This document shows, piece after piece, positions 51,180 through 62,900 of a stretch of 64,000 nucleotides of DNA. This DNA comes from Cotesia glomerata (Eukaryota; Arthropoda; Insecta; Hymenoptera; Braconidae): positions 4,588,659 through 4,652,658 of the forward strand of contig NC_058167.1 in NCBI RefSeq assembly GCF_020080835.1. The letters are read 5' to 3'. Position numbers and translations under genes: made by a program. The notes beneath the pieces were generated by a model, which was not told where the DNA came from, did not search any database, and saw only the letters and a program-made list of their open reading frames with translations. How positions within the stretch are numbered: position 1 is the stretch's first letter; the number at the start of each line of letters is the position of its first letter.

Positions 51180-52493
51180 TTAATTTTCTATCTTTATCCT
51201 TTCAGATTCTAATTTTCTTTTCATCTCACCTCTAGTCCATGGTCTAATTTCTTCTGATGAATTCTTCTTTTCATTTAAGTTTTTAACACCTAATGGATTT
51301 TTGCGGGGTCTTCCTCTTTTTCTTTGTTCCGGTTTCTCCTTTTCTTCGTTGATTTTGTCTTCTAGACTATTTGGTACATTTTCGTTTGACTTCCAACTAA
51401 TTTCATCTTCAGTTTCTTCTATTTGTTTATTCTTATATACATCTTTGTACACTAATTTTTCATTGAATCTAACATGTCGTGATTCTAGAAATTTTCCTGT
51501 ATTTGGGTGCCATAGCAAGTATCCTGTGGGTTTATATCCCACCATGACTGCTTTGATTGCTCTCTCGCTGAACTTGTGCTCTGGTTTTGGAATTCTAATA
51601 TATCCAATACATCCAAATCTTTTAATTTTGTCAAAGTGACAATTTTCATTCTTGTTAAACTTCATCAGTGGTACGTTGTAATCTATGGATTTATGTGGTG
51701 TTCGATTGTATGAGTGCACTGCTGCATCTACTGCTAACTCCCACATACTCTTAGGTAAACCAGAATCTAGCATGTAGGTTCTGACTTTTCTTTGTAACGT
51801 AGCGTTGAATCGTTCAGATACTCCATTGTGTTCAGGAGTATAGGGCGGAGTTAATTCTAATTCTATCTTTTCTTTTCTTAAGACATCTAAAAATTTTCCA
51901 CCAGTAAACTCTGTTCCTTGATTCGATCTAACGTAGCATACTTTCTCATCTTTACCAAGTAGATTTCTTGTAGATATGAGAAACTTTTCTAATGTTTCTC
52001 CTGATTCATCTTTATTCTTTACTGCATATGCTCTAGCTAATCTAGAATAATCATCTATGTACACATTAATAAATCTTTTGTGTCCTGGGTGTGAAGTTGG
52101 TTTTATCGGACCCATCGTGTCCGTATGTATTATTTGTAGTGGTCTTGATGCTCTTTGTCTAGTTTCTTTAAACGGTAATTTTTGCATCTTTGACATAATA
52201 CATATTTCACAGTCTAAAATTGAATCATCGAATTTAACTTTCTCTAATTTATTATATACTTTCTGCAATTTCTTGAGATAGTTCAATGAAGCATGACCAA
52301 GTCTTACATGCCATAACATAGCTTCATTTATCTTACTTGAATCTGTTGTTCCTTGCTCTAATGGATTTGATGTAAATAGCTCTTCTAAATTCTTAATATT
52401 CTCAATATCATCTACCTTAATTGTATTTCTAGTTATTAAACTAGAGTCCCAATTAAATATGTCATTCTTTGAGTTTTCAGTGTGTTGTTTCAT
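51180..52493 (-). pseudogene. Copia integrase region with a changed catalytic residue
   Basis: 437 open codons. The zinc-binding HHCC is seen as WHVRLGHASLNYL ... CEICIMSK. The rve core has D in HTDTMGPI and E in PEHNGVSERFNATL. At the second catalytic aspartate the sequence is VRSNQGTEF, codon AAT, where copia elements normally have D (SDxGTEF). A C-terminal basic GRPRKN patch resembles a DNA-binding hook. The D-to-N change alone should abolish strand transfer. Confidence 0.85.
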
Positions 52494-52504
52494 TTCTGGA
52501 GACG

Positions 52505-52846
52505 TTAATCTTCTTCCTCCCTCCTAATTGAAGAATCCTTTAACTCTTCATTTTCTGATTCTCTCTCCTTTCTTTGCAAATCTATTTCTAGTCCATTTGT
52601 GTTATCGTCTTGGATCATTACAGCTTTACAACGATAAGCGTTATATCCCCAGTCTAATTTATCTTCATCGCCGATGTAATTCTTGACTTTGAAGTTCAAG
52701 ATCCAGTTGGGTTTTTCATATGTTCCTTCTAGTATTACTTCTTCTAAATTTTCACTGAATACTCGCAAAATCTTATCATCTAAATAAATCTTAAATCCTT
52801 TATCTACTAATTTTTTTAATGATAATAAATTATCTGATACATCTTA
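52505..52846 (-). pseudogene. Copia protease-integrase linker segment
   Basis: In the same frame as gag, the sequence continues past TAA 52844-52846 through a segment with LRVFSENLEEVILEGTY, ending at TAA 52505. A frame change just upstream of 52507 leads into the integrase frame (LTSPEMKQHT). This is the region between protease and integrase. Confidence 0.65.
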
Positions 52847-53271
52847 TTTAGCACTAATAACATTTGATAATTTAATTATCTTGTTATCTTGATTCGTATA
52901 GAGCAAAAGATCACCTTTTACATCTATTAAAATGTCAGCAGATTTATTCTTGGTGGCACTCTTAATTACTTTATTTTCACATCTTTCAAAGTTACTTAAT
53001 ATTAAGCAGTTCTTTACTATATGATCTGTTGCTCCTGAATCAGCAATAAATTTAATGTCATCTATTAAATCTTCATTTAATTGTTTCTTACCTTGTTTTT
53101 CATCAGTCATTCTTTTTGCACTAATACCATCCCGTTTGAAGGCATTTTGTGCTAAGTACTGATTATTCTTATTATAGTTTCTATCACGTCTATCATTCTT
53201 ATATGGTTTAGAATTCACATTATGTCTAACTCTATTAGTTCCCTGTCTGTCTAGTTTACCTCTAAGTTTGA

Positions 53272-53314
<43 letters not shown>

Positions 53315-54499
53315 TATAATCTTACTTTTGATCCTGCCATCCTTGCACTCTGAACCCTTATGAGATCTTATCTCCTGACAGTAGTAGCAGAACCACAAAT
53401 CTTTTGACAGGGGACAATTTTCAATTCTATGTCCAGGTTTGGCACATCTATGGCAGTTCTTCTTGCCGTCAAACTTTGCAGTCTGAGCCTTAATTGTCTC
53501 TTCTCCGTCGTTGGTCTTTTTCTCGGCTTCTAGCTGTAGAATAAAATATTTCATTTCATTTATTGTCATCTCTTTTGAATGAGACCTTTTAATGAAATCT
53601 GCGGACATTAATTGAGGGTTTATTGGGGTTATAGTTTGATAGAACGCAGATCTAATTTCTTGCTCAGTTAGTTGTTCCCCATCTCCACACGATTCATATT
53701 CTCTAATGATTTGGTCAAATCTTTCACAGAAATCATTGACCTTTTCATTCTTTTTCATCTTAATTGAATACAATCTTTTCCTAACAGAGCTTGAAGTAAG
53801 ATTTATCTGTTCTTTTCTACAAGCTTTGATTCTCTTTAAGACTTCTACAGGTTCAGAAATGTCAAGAATTTTCTTGTGATAATCTTCATCTAAATGATTA
53901 ATGATAATATCTCTAACCAGACATTTTCTTTTATGGATTATTGAATTTGGTAAATTATTTTCATTACTATTATTTTCGTCTATTACATCTAATAAATCAC
54001 AACTAGTTAGTTCTGATTTTAAGTAATCAAACCAAATATTATAATTTGATTTTTGGGTTAACTTATACTCTCTTCTAATATTAATCTTATTTTGATTTAA
54101 CAGTAATGCATTTTTAACCAAGTTCAATTCTCTAGTAATATTGTTATTCCCATTTTTAGCTTCTAATTGTGTTCTATCTGGGATATTAGGAACTATATGT
54201 GAATCTTTTACCTTAGTTGCTTCTATTTTAGCCTTCTCCCGATCTAGCTCTGCTCTACGCCCATCTACCGTCATTTTAAGAGCTTTAACTAGTTCGTGAG
54301 TGACTTCTTCTAATCGTTTCGCAGCTCTACCGAGTGTTGCTGACATCTCGCGAGTCTGTTTGTTGGACTCGACCATCAGCATCTTCATATCTTTAAATTC
54401 TTTGCTACCAACCATTACCATTTTCTCACAACTGACAATCTTGGCTTTGGTATTTTCATTCTTATTTTTATTATTATCGTCTTCTATATCTGTAAACAT
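52844..54499 (-). pseudogene. Copia gag and protease
   Basis: 551 open codons in the minus-strand frame. The gag half contains the helical region NIWFDYLKSELTSCDLL ... YDQII-type sequence, then the zinc knuckle CHRCAKPGHRIENC. An Asn run (14 Asn, from an (ATT)n microsatellite at about 53274-53312) follows, then the protease signature FIADSGATDHIV. A 5' exon at 54655-54946 splices in phase through a 165-nt intron (donor GTAAGT, acceptor TTTACAG at 54490). That exon holds an in-frame TAA at 54854-54856. The ATG at 54497-54499 lies within the intron if splicing occurs. Confidence 0.75.
53274..53312. repeat. (ATT)n microsatellite within gag
   Basis: About 13 ATT units, encoding polyasparagine on the minus strand. 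It probably expanded after insertion. Confidence 0.85.
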
Positions 54500-54654
54500 A
54501 TAATCTTAATTAGTATCTGGAATTTTGTTAACATCTAAGCATCTTAATATCTAAATAGGCCTCATCTAACTATTCTTAAACACTTTTATACTTCTTAGAG
54601 TGTATCTTCTAGTTTAGTTTACAGCTTCTAAATTATTCTATAGTCAATACTTAC

Positions 54655-54946
54655 TTGTCGACTGGTCTGATTTGACAGGTGTTGAGAAATTATTCATCTT
54701 AACCTGTAACTCTTGTTCATCTTTATTCTCATCAGTTGTTTTTGATGGTCCTGCATTGTCATTATCTGTTGTATGAATTAATCCCTTGCGGAATTGTGAC
54801 AGACTATGAAGGGTATCCATATTTTTCTCAATTTTGATTTTTAAGATTGGATTTTATCCAACATTCTCTAGATCAGATGATGTTTTCTCAAAACTTCCGT
54901 CGCTGTCATAGTCGACCAGTTGAGCCTTTTCTTCCGACTCTGACAT
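54655..54946 (-). pseudogene. Possible 5' coding exon of the copia gag
   Basis: ATG at 54944-54946. It starts MSESEEKAQLVDYDSDGSFE, meets TAA at 54854, and then continues in the same frame (MDTLHSLSQFRKG ...) to a GTAAGT donor at 54654. The phase matches the gag body. The stop means that either translation starts at the later ATG or this copy is dead here. Confidence 0.5.
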
Positions 54947-55957
54947 CTATTTCGGATTTTATGAAACAGAATTTAAATTTAATTAATTATACATTTAATT
55001 AATAATTTATCATCTAATTAATAATTTTTCATCTATCTCTTATTATTAATATTCTAAAATTCTATTCGTCTAATACCAGATACTCTTCATAATTAATTCT
55101 GTTTCGTGCTTCTAAATTAAAATGAACGCACTGCAATTCATTTCAATTTGAAACGCAAGTTTGATCATCTACACAGCACCACCTCGAGTATGCACACCTA
55201 TTTCAACGTACAATTTCACGCACAGCAATGAAACAACGTTGAAGGCGGTTGATCACGCACACACTTGGGATACATTATGCAAACAAAACAACCTCACAAA
55301 CTATAAGATACTTGATGCCGAACGCAACCATCGCATATCTCAAGTTACCGAAATATTTTGATATGTATTTTATATTGATCAATATTAATGACATGTCCAA
55401 ATACATTTTTGTTTTATTTCAGAATTTATTGATTCATAATTAAATTTAAAATTTAATTCAAATCATCTTAAAATATCGTAATCTAAAATATTGTTGTAGT
55501 ACACGTGATTTTTATATACTGTTATTATGATGACGCCGTTGTCCGACATCTTGAAATTTTTCGCGCCTACCGGCTTCACCAGTTATTTCATCATAAAACA
55601 AAAGATAATCTACTCAATGTTAATCTCTTTGTCACAATCTAATATACTGAAAATTATTTTCAGAAATCTATAAATTTATTTAATTAAACAAATAAATATT
55701 TGTCAATTTTTTCTAAGTTGTCTAAATTGATCGTCTATTAATACATATTTATTGCGTTTTATCTTTTAGGTGCATGCGTGACTCACTCATCTATTAATTT
55801 CGTCTTATCTTCTTATTTTATTTTTGAAGATTTTATTTTCTAAAGTAATGTTCATAAATACTCTTACCTTACAATAAGTCACTTCCACAAAACTTATTAT
55901 ATTTTTAATAAATAAAATCACAAACGCTGTGTAAGCGTGCACTGGGCCTCAATAACC
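54947..55957 (-). other. Copia untranslated leader with primer-binding site
   Basis: The minus-strand leader begins at the LTR edge with GGTTATTGAGGCCCAGTG (about 55940-55957), the primer-binding-site candidate. No coding sequence is seen in the remaining kilobase. Confidence 0.55.
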
Positions 55958-56319
55958 TGTGAGGAAGTGAATTAATTTAACACAACAGTTTTATATTAAA
56001 TAATCTAAACGAATCTTCATTTATCTTCTAAATGATTAATAAATGATAATATGTTATCTTGAATAATTAACAATATTGTAATAATACAAAAAGAACGTAA
56101 AAGAACGTAAAGAATTATAAGATGTATGCACGTGGCTGCACGTAGTACCGCCAAGAGTACAAGATATAAAGTAAAGTATAGAGAGTAAAGGGGAGAGGAG
56201 TCGTATGCGCCGTCGAGCGGCGCGCAGACCGACGCCAACTCACTAGCCATAATAATAATAATCTAGATATATAAAAAATAGATCTCAGCGGACTTGGGTA
56301 AATTCATGTCTTCTTAACA
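55958..56319 (-). repeat. 5' LTR of the copia element
   Basis: 362 bp, paired with 48943-49298 and flanked by TTTAT at 56320-56324. Confidence 0.9.
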
Positions 56320-56864
56320 TTTATATCTTGATAAAGCTTAAAAAACTACGTCGATTGCTACCTAGTTAGTGGAAATCGGTTAATTGGTTCAGAAGATATC
56401 GAATTTTGAAAATTTCTAAAAAAGCGGTTTTTCAAACTCGATGAGCTCGAAAATATATAATATTTTAATCTTCGAGTCGAAAATAGCACGAAAACTATAT
56501 TATTGAGCTAAAAGAGCTCATAACATCATAATGAACTAAATTCGTAGCGCTGTTTGTAAGTTATTAGCGGGAAGTTGCAGGGATGGCCTGGTGGGTCAAC
56601 CGTCTTACTGATTTTTTTACTTCGAGTTAATTGGTAAATGAATAGAACTTGATCAAAATTTGGTACCTATATTAACACTTATTTTCTATACTAACTCAAA
56701 GTATTATTACTTTCAACTAAGATAGTATTTATGGAAACTGAAAAGATAATACGTTAACATATTTAACATTTTCAATTATAGAGAACATCTTTACCATCAA
56801 CATCGTCATCAGTACCATCATCGTCAATGCTAAGAAGTACATCAGATCCAATTGACCGTGGAAG

Positions 56865-57535
56865 GTAATTTTTTATTTTTTAAATCATACACTGAAAAAT
56901 ATTGGGAGTGAGTTCGGAATGAATTTTCATTTCCATTACTCTGAATAATTATATATGACTCATACATAACTGCATGAATGATAGATGTTCATAATAATTT
57001 ATATATAATTCTATGCATTATATAGATTTTAATACAATTTATTTATAATTATGTGAAATTATATATAGTTCCATGCAATTATACATAATGTTGCTAGGCT
57101 ACTTCATATAGTATATAATAATATAGGGTCATTTTCCATGCGTTATCATACATAATTTTTTTTTTTCACCCGGGTGTTCAGTCAATTTTTTTCGATTTTT
57201 CTATCTCAACATTATGCTTTTCAAAGATTCTTAAGCCAATTTTTATGATAGTTATAGCTGTATGAAAAGTCTAAAAAGTCTAAAGATGGTCTGCAGTTCC
57301 ATGGCGAACTCAATATAACTTCTAAGTATTGATGAACTTTATCAGCTTCAAAATCGGTTAGTTATTTAACAAAACATTTTTCTGAATTTTTAGTGTTGCA
57401 ATTTTGTCCAAGCAATCAACTAATTTTCAACCGGTTGACAATATTCGATTTTAGTTTTTTAATGAAAAAAAAAATTAACGAAATTCATGAAAAAAAATAA
57501 TACAATAATTTAAACGTTATTTCGAAAAAAAATTA
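56865..57535. other. Intron 2 of the second transposase pseudogene, left part
   Basis: AT-rich with ATTATATATAATT-type words around 56990-57090. No bounded element was found. Confidence 0.4.
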
Positions 57536-57800
57536 GTAAAATATTTGAACCTATAGGACATCCCTGCAACTTCTTGCTACATTCAAACGAAAAGAGCTAC
57601 AAATTTTAAGGATAATGACGTCTTTGAGCTATTTCAGCTCAAAAGCTTGAATAACAATTAAGAAAATACTTTTTTGAAATTTTCCAACTGCAAAAACTAT
57701 TGAACAATCTACCTTTTACGATAAACCTTTTCGACCGGAAATTTATAAATTATTTTTAAAAATCACTTTTTAACTTCCCAATTAAAAAATTGCAAATTAA
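57536..57800 (+). repeat. Diverged GAGCTC-hairpin repeat copy
   Basis: TTAGTAAAATATTTGAACC, GACATCCCTGCAACTTCTTGC and TTTGAGCTATTTCAGCTCAAAAGC match the family head with decay. The segment ends near TTTAACTTCCCAATTAAAAA. Confidence 0.5.
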
Positions 57801-59864
57801 AAAAAAATTGGACAGTCTTTGTTTTGAAATTATTTAACAACGTTATCTTTCGAACAAATGAACGTTCTGAAATTTTTTATTATCTCAGCAGGCCGTTAAC
57901 ATGATTTTTTTCAATTTCTAAAAATATATTGTTATGTAAAAAATATTTAATTTAGGATAATTAATTAATTTTACATTTTAAATATTTAATGTGTTTAAGT
58001 ATTTGGTCCTAGCGTGTTAGGCTAATAGACCGGGAACTTCCGAGTTTAATTTATTGAGAATGATAGGTTTGTTTGAATGAATTGATGTAGCTGAATAATT
58101 TTAATACATATATTGTCTAAGTCTGAAAATAATATCATTAGTTGAATTTACAATTATTACAATTATTACACAGTGATTGAAGTTAACTTTTCTTTCATAT
58201 AACGATTTTACAAAATTACTAAATTCACAAATATTAATAATTTAAAATATACCTGATAAGAAATTTGATGAACCTTGTTGATTAAATTTGTTTTGGTTGG
58301 TTTTACTTTACGATTTTACTTTACCTTTACAAATATTTTACTTTCTATACAATAAATTTACACGTGGTCTATTGCGACTTATTTAAACTATGTACGATGT
58401 TAACACTAGGACGTCAGGACAACGAGAGAGATTTTTTGGTGACAATTGCAAGGTGTCGAATTTTAGGGCGTTACTAATTTCCACTCATTGGGGGAAACAA
58501 ATGTCCAATTATGTGTCTATTTTCTTGGGCCCTTACCCTCTCTCTTAAATTTGTCTAAAAATGTTGCATGAGTCCCTGTACTTGGATCAGAGTGCAACAT
58601 GCTTTCTCACTTACTCTTATGTTCTATTATTCATCTATGTGTTTGTGTATACGTAAGCGCATTTACGCATAGACAAAGACATACATTTGTACTGTCTACA
58701 TTAATTTATTTATTAAAATCATATGAATAAATATGTACTCGAATCTAACATTTCTTACGTTTCTTTGAATTTAATTATTTATTTGTAGAAATATTTCTGT
58801 TTTATCGTTTTATAAATTTGTTGTATTATTTTAGAATTCAATTGTTTAAAATTTGTTTATTTTAAATTATTTAACTTTCAAGTTCTATTTTTTTTATTTG
58901 TTTCTCATTTCATATTTAATTTTTGTTGACTAAAAATTATTTTGGAAATTGCATTATTAAAATTTATTTCGATATTTGTCTCAACACTAAAATTTTGTAA
59001 TTAAATTATTCTAAAATCTTTTGGTTTAAAATAAATCTTTTTATCTAATGTTCTTTATCTTTAAGTATTTCTTATTTTGAGTTTAAGTGAGTTAGCTTAC
59101 GTATAACAAAACTCCCATTCATCTATTTAATCTCTTAAATATACCTAGGCTCCAGACTAATTACGGAAATTTCCCTGGGCCTTTTGTAAAAATCGAACGA
59201 GACACTTAATGACCGCACTCGAATTATCTTTTACAATCGTTAAAATTTAAATAAAATCATACTCGATTTTTTTTTTTAAATTAATAAATATTATACTCGA
59301 TTTTTATAGTTAATAAATATGTAAAGAAAAATTTCTTTACATAACAATATTTTCTTTATGAACTTATGAATAACTCACAATTAAAATGTATGAAATTCGT
59401 ACACAAATATTTTTCTTTGTTTTGGTATACATTTTTTTGTCATTTAATTATACATTAATTTTAATATGATCTAACAGATCAAATCACCGATTTTTCTTTC
59501 TTAAGCGTGAGTAGTATTTATTGAAACGCGTCGCGCTTAAGGCATATAAATAAAATGGATCACTCCACCAATGACTGATTAGGCATGAAATCACAAATTC
59601 ACCTAGAAAACTTTTTGTTATTATCTTAAATTCAATAAGTTTATTGAGTAACATAGTAGCTTATTCATATTCATAAAAACCAATAATTGATGATGTAGAT
59701 TCTAAAGTTTGAAATGCATTCGCTTGCTAATTTCTGAATTTTTTATATTTATGATCGTATTTGAATATTTAATTTATAGAATTAAATCAATTGTTTTTAT
59801 TTATGAAAACATATCAGTAAAATGTAATTTTATAAGTAAGCAAGTAATCAATTTCTCTGTTTAG
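57801..59864. other. Intron 2, right part, including a dispersed repeat
   Basis: 58800-59225 is related to 43740-44160 in inverted orientation (see that entry). TTCCGAGTTTAATTTATTGAG near 58035 might be near one end of it. Beyond that, AT-rich DNA without features. Confidence 0.4.
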
Positions 59865-62329
59865 TGACCAATTTGGAGGAATCACTGGTCAGTCTTTACA
59901 ACTTGAAGCTGAAGAAAATGTAGAAGAACCAAAACACTCTTCAAATACACAAGAATTCCAAGAAAGTATTGCGGATGAAATAATCGAGGATTACAATTCG
60001 GATAGTTCAGAAGAATTTAATAAAGCTGAAAGGATTGAAAATCTGTCATGAAAGTAGCCTGCAACTTGATAGTGACAATCAGAATAATAACGAAAGCAGT
60101 GACAGTGATTCTGACGAGGGAAACAGTTCAAGTCAAGCTTTTTTTTCTGTGGAAAAGTCGGTATTTAACTTTCCGTTCTTAAGCAATCCAAATTTCTATG
60201 AAAACGATCATCTGTTGGCTATTATTGCTATTTCTTTACGCAACAATTTTTCATACGAAGCTACATTATCTATACTATCCTGGATGAAATTAACCCACAA
60301 CAATAATAATTTACCAACAACAAAGAAAGCGCTATGGAAAGCATTGAACCGTGACGACAGTTTGATTACTCGTCACATGTACTGTAGTATTTGTAAAGAA
60401 AATCTTGGAGTTGGAAAAATGCTGTCCAAAACATGTTCTTGTAAATCATGCGGTCCAGATGAAAAACCTGAAAATTTGAATTATTTTCTTCAGCTAAGTT
60501 TATCAAGCCAATTAACTGAGTTTTTCAAAATACCTGGTATTGAAAAATCATTGTGCTATCGATTTACAAGAGAAAAGTGAGATTCTTCGACATTTGAAGA
60601 TATTTATGATGGACAGCAATATCAAAATCTGTGTTCATCTGGAAAATTCTTGAGTAATCCATTCAATTTTTCTTTCACTATGAATACAGATGGTTGCCAA
60701 GTGTCCAAATCATCTAAAGCAAGTGCGTGGCCGGTTTATTTACAATTTAATGAATTACCTCCGCATATTCGTAAAAAACATATGCTTTTGGCTGGAATTT
60801 TTGTTGATACATGTCACCCATCTTTGAATCTCTTATTAGGCTCGATAATCGATTAACTACGTGACTTATATACAACTGGGATTGCTTGGAAAACTTCAGA
60901 AGGTAGAGAAGTAACTTCGAAGTTTGTTGTAACAACGTGCACTGTTGATTCTCCAGCGAGAGCATTAATTATGAGAATGAAGCAGTTTAATGGTTACGAC
61001 GGTTGTTCCTTTTGCTATGCAATAGGTGAACATCACCAAAATAAACACATTTATCCGCGAAGTCATTGTTCCGAAAATCTTCGAACTGATGAAGAAATAA
61101 GAGAAGATATGCTTACAGCTTTCCAGACGAAAACAACAACAAATGGTATTAAAGGGATTTCATCGTTAGCTGGATTGCCTGAATTCGATTTAGGTAATGG
61201 ACTTGTAGTCGACAGCTTGCATGCTGTTTTTCTCGGAGCAGTGAAACAGCATGCAACATTACTTCTCACTGCAACAGATTCACCATATTATATTGGAGAT
61301 CCGACCAGTAAAGCAAGAATTGACGAACGATTGCTATCCATAAAACCTCCATCACGCCGTAGTCACCTGCCCCGAGGATTAGATACATTTAATAATTGGA
61401 AAGGGTCTGAACTTCGTAATTGGTTAGGTTATGCGGCACCATGTTTGAATGGTATATTACCCGTAAAGTATATCAAACATTTGGCTCTTTTGTCTCAAGC
61501 TGTTCATATTTTGAATAGTGATTGTGTAACCAGTACTGGTTTGGAACGCGCTAGATATCTCATAGAAGAGTATGTTTCACAGTTCGAAGAATTATTTGGA
61601 CTCGAAAATATGAGTTTTAATATTCATTTGTTACCTCATCTAATAAAATCAATTGAAAATTTTGGTCCGATGTGGGTTCATTCTGCTGCCGTGTTTGAAT
61701 TCTGGAATAAAAAAGTTATGGATAAAGTTACGAGCCTCCACGGAAGAGCTGATCAAATTGTCATGAGATTTTTAATGACCAAATTTGTAGAATCAGCGAT
61801 TTACAGTGGTTCAGTTACGGCTGAAACAAGAAAATTTATTTGTAAGACTCTTAAAATTCCTAATTTGACTGATGAAGTAGTAATAAACAAAGATTTTCAA
61901 GCTATGAGCAGCCCTGAAGTTATAAATCTTCGAGAATTTGAACTCAATGTATTGCTACAGACAGGTTATGTCCCTATAAACTCTGCGTCTTCTTACACTA
62001 AAATTAAAATAAATGGGATTGATTATCATAGCAAAAATGATAATGATAACAAATTCTGTAATCCTATAATCTCTTACAAGAATAAATTTGGAGAAATATT
62101 GTCTATCATTGATTTTGAAAATCAAGATAACAGTAATGTTCAAGGTTTTTTTCTAAAACTATATAAAATCAAAAGAAGTGCCTTTGACACTGATTACATT
62201 AAAGAAATAGAAATTACTGATGACATAATCTTCATAAGCGACTTAAAATTTGTAAGACCTGCAACAAAAGTATCCACAGACATGGGAATATTTGTTTTTG
62301 AGCTTCCGAATTGTTGGGAAACAGATTGA

Positions 62330-62700
62330 CGGCAGCTTGATTAAGAGTTATATAACAATTTCTTACATATAATCAATAACACAGATCTTTACAAACTTAA
62401 TTATTAAATGTTGCAAAAATTGGAAATTTTAGACAAGTCATTAAACGAAAAAAATTTATAACTATTTATACTACAAAAAGTTTCTTCTGTGATTTGCATG
62501 AGATTGACAATTGCTAAGAAAATTGGCAATTTCTTTAAACATGAGGGCTAATCAAAGAGTTTACATGTAACAAATCAAATAAATGAATAAAGTTGTCAAA
62601 TAACGGCGTTAAGAATGAGGCGAGAACGTAAAAATCTACAATTACATCTGAAGTAGGTATAAATAGTCATTTAAATTACAAGTTATAACAGAATTCAGAG
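62330..62700. other. Downstream flank of the second transposase pseudogene
   Basis: AATAAA-type signals occur near 62579-62590. Nothing else is recognised. Confidence 0.35.
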
Positions 62701-62705
62701 TCAGA

Positions 62706-62900
62706 AACCCGGTAATATAATTGGTAATACATCTGATGTCACATAAGGTCATCTGGGTTCGATTCCCAGCTTGGTCTATTTTTTCAAGGTATTATACATC
62801 CTGGTCTTGTCCCTGATTCTCTCAAAGATTGTTTACTTTTACTGGGTAACGTTAATAGTTATAGATGTCCTTGCGAGAGTCTTTGATCAAAATTAAATAA
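62706..62900 (+). mobile_element. tRNA-like SINE remnant
   Basis: An A-box-like TAATATAATTGGTAATAC and a B-box GGGTTCGATTCCCAGC (about 62755-62770) lie 35-40 nt apart, followed by a T-run at 62779. The 5' half of an acceptor stem that would pair with GCTTGGTC is absent, so it is not a functional tRNA. Sequence to about 62900 may be the SINE body. Confidence 0.4.

Larger units (their letters stand above)
48943..56319 (-). mobile_element. Ty1/copia LTR retrotransposon, complete but decayed
   Basis: LTRs at 48943-49298 and 55958-56319 are about 98% alike by eye and run TG...CA. They are flanked by the 5-bp duplication TTTAT (48938-48942 and 56320-56324). On the minus strand, GGTTATTGAGGCCCAGTG directly follows the 5' LTR and resembles the copia primer-binding site for an internal part of initiator tRNA-Met. 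A purine tract (GGGAAATGGAGGGAG) precedes the 3' LTR. The order gag-protease-integrase-RT-RNase H defines copia. Several frameshifts and stops make it inactive. It lies inside intron 1 of the transposase pseudogene. Confidence 0.9.
48606..56622 (-). repeat. GAGCTC-hairpin repeat copy split by the copia element
   Basis: The left part (48606-48942) has the TTCTAGGCCCAGAAAGCTTT and (CG)n(TG)n segments and CAAAAACTAATCAGCTCTTAA. The right part (56325-56622) continues with AAAAACTACGTCGATTGC, GAGCTAAAAGAGCTC, AGCGGGAAGTTGCAGGGATG and GGGTCAACCGTCTTAC. Together they make one inverted copy into which the LTR retrotransposon jumped. Confidence 0.75.
47772..62329 (+). pseudogene. Second CACTA/EnSpm-type transposase gene, broken, with a copia element in intron 1
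   Basis: The exons are 47772-47900 (43 codons, donor GTAAGT), 56782-56864 (acceptor TTATAG, donor GTAATT) and 59865-62329 (acceptor TTTAG); phases match. Basic N-terminus, Ser- then Glu-rich middle. A zinc-ribbon-like CSIC ... CKSC lies near 60380-60450. NTDGCQVSKSSKASAWPVYL, MKQFNGYDGCSFC, DSLHAVFLGAVKQH, IDERLLSIKPPSRR and GILPVKYIKHLALL each have a counterpart in the gene at 10050-15614. Breaks: a frameshift between about 59984 and 60048, TGA at 60578 and TAA at 60854; the frame is open again after each stop. The same intron after the basic N-terminal exon supports common origin. The damage makes a working transposase unlikely. Confidence 0.8.

Noticed and set aside
62706..62785. Functional tRNA
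   Set aside because: The A and B boxes are there, but acceptor and anticodon stems do not pair.
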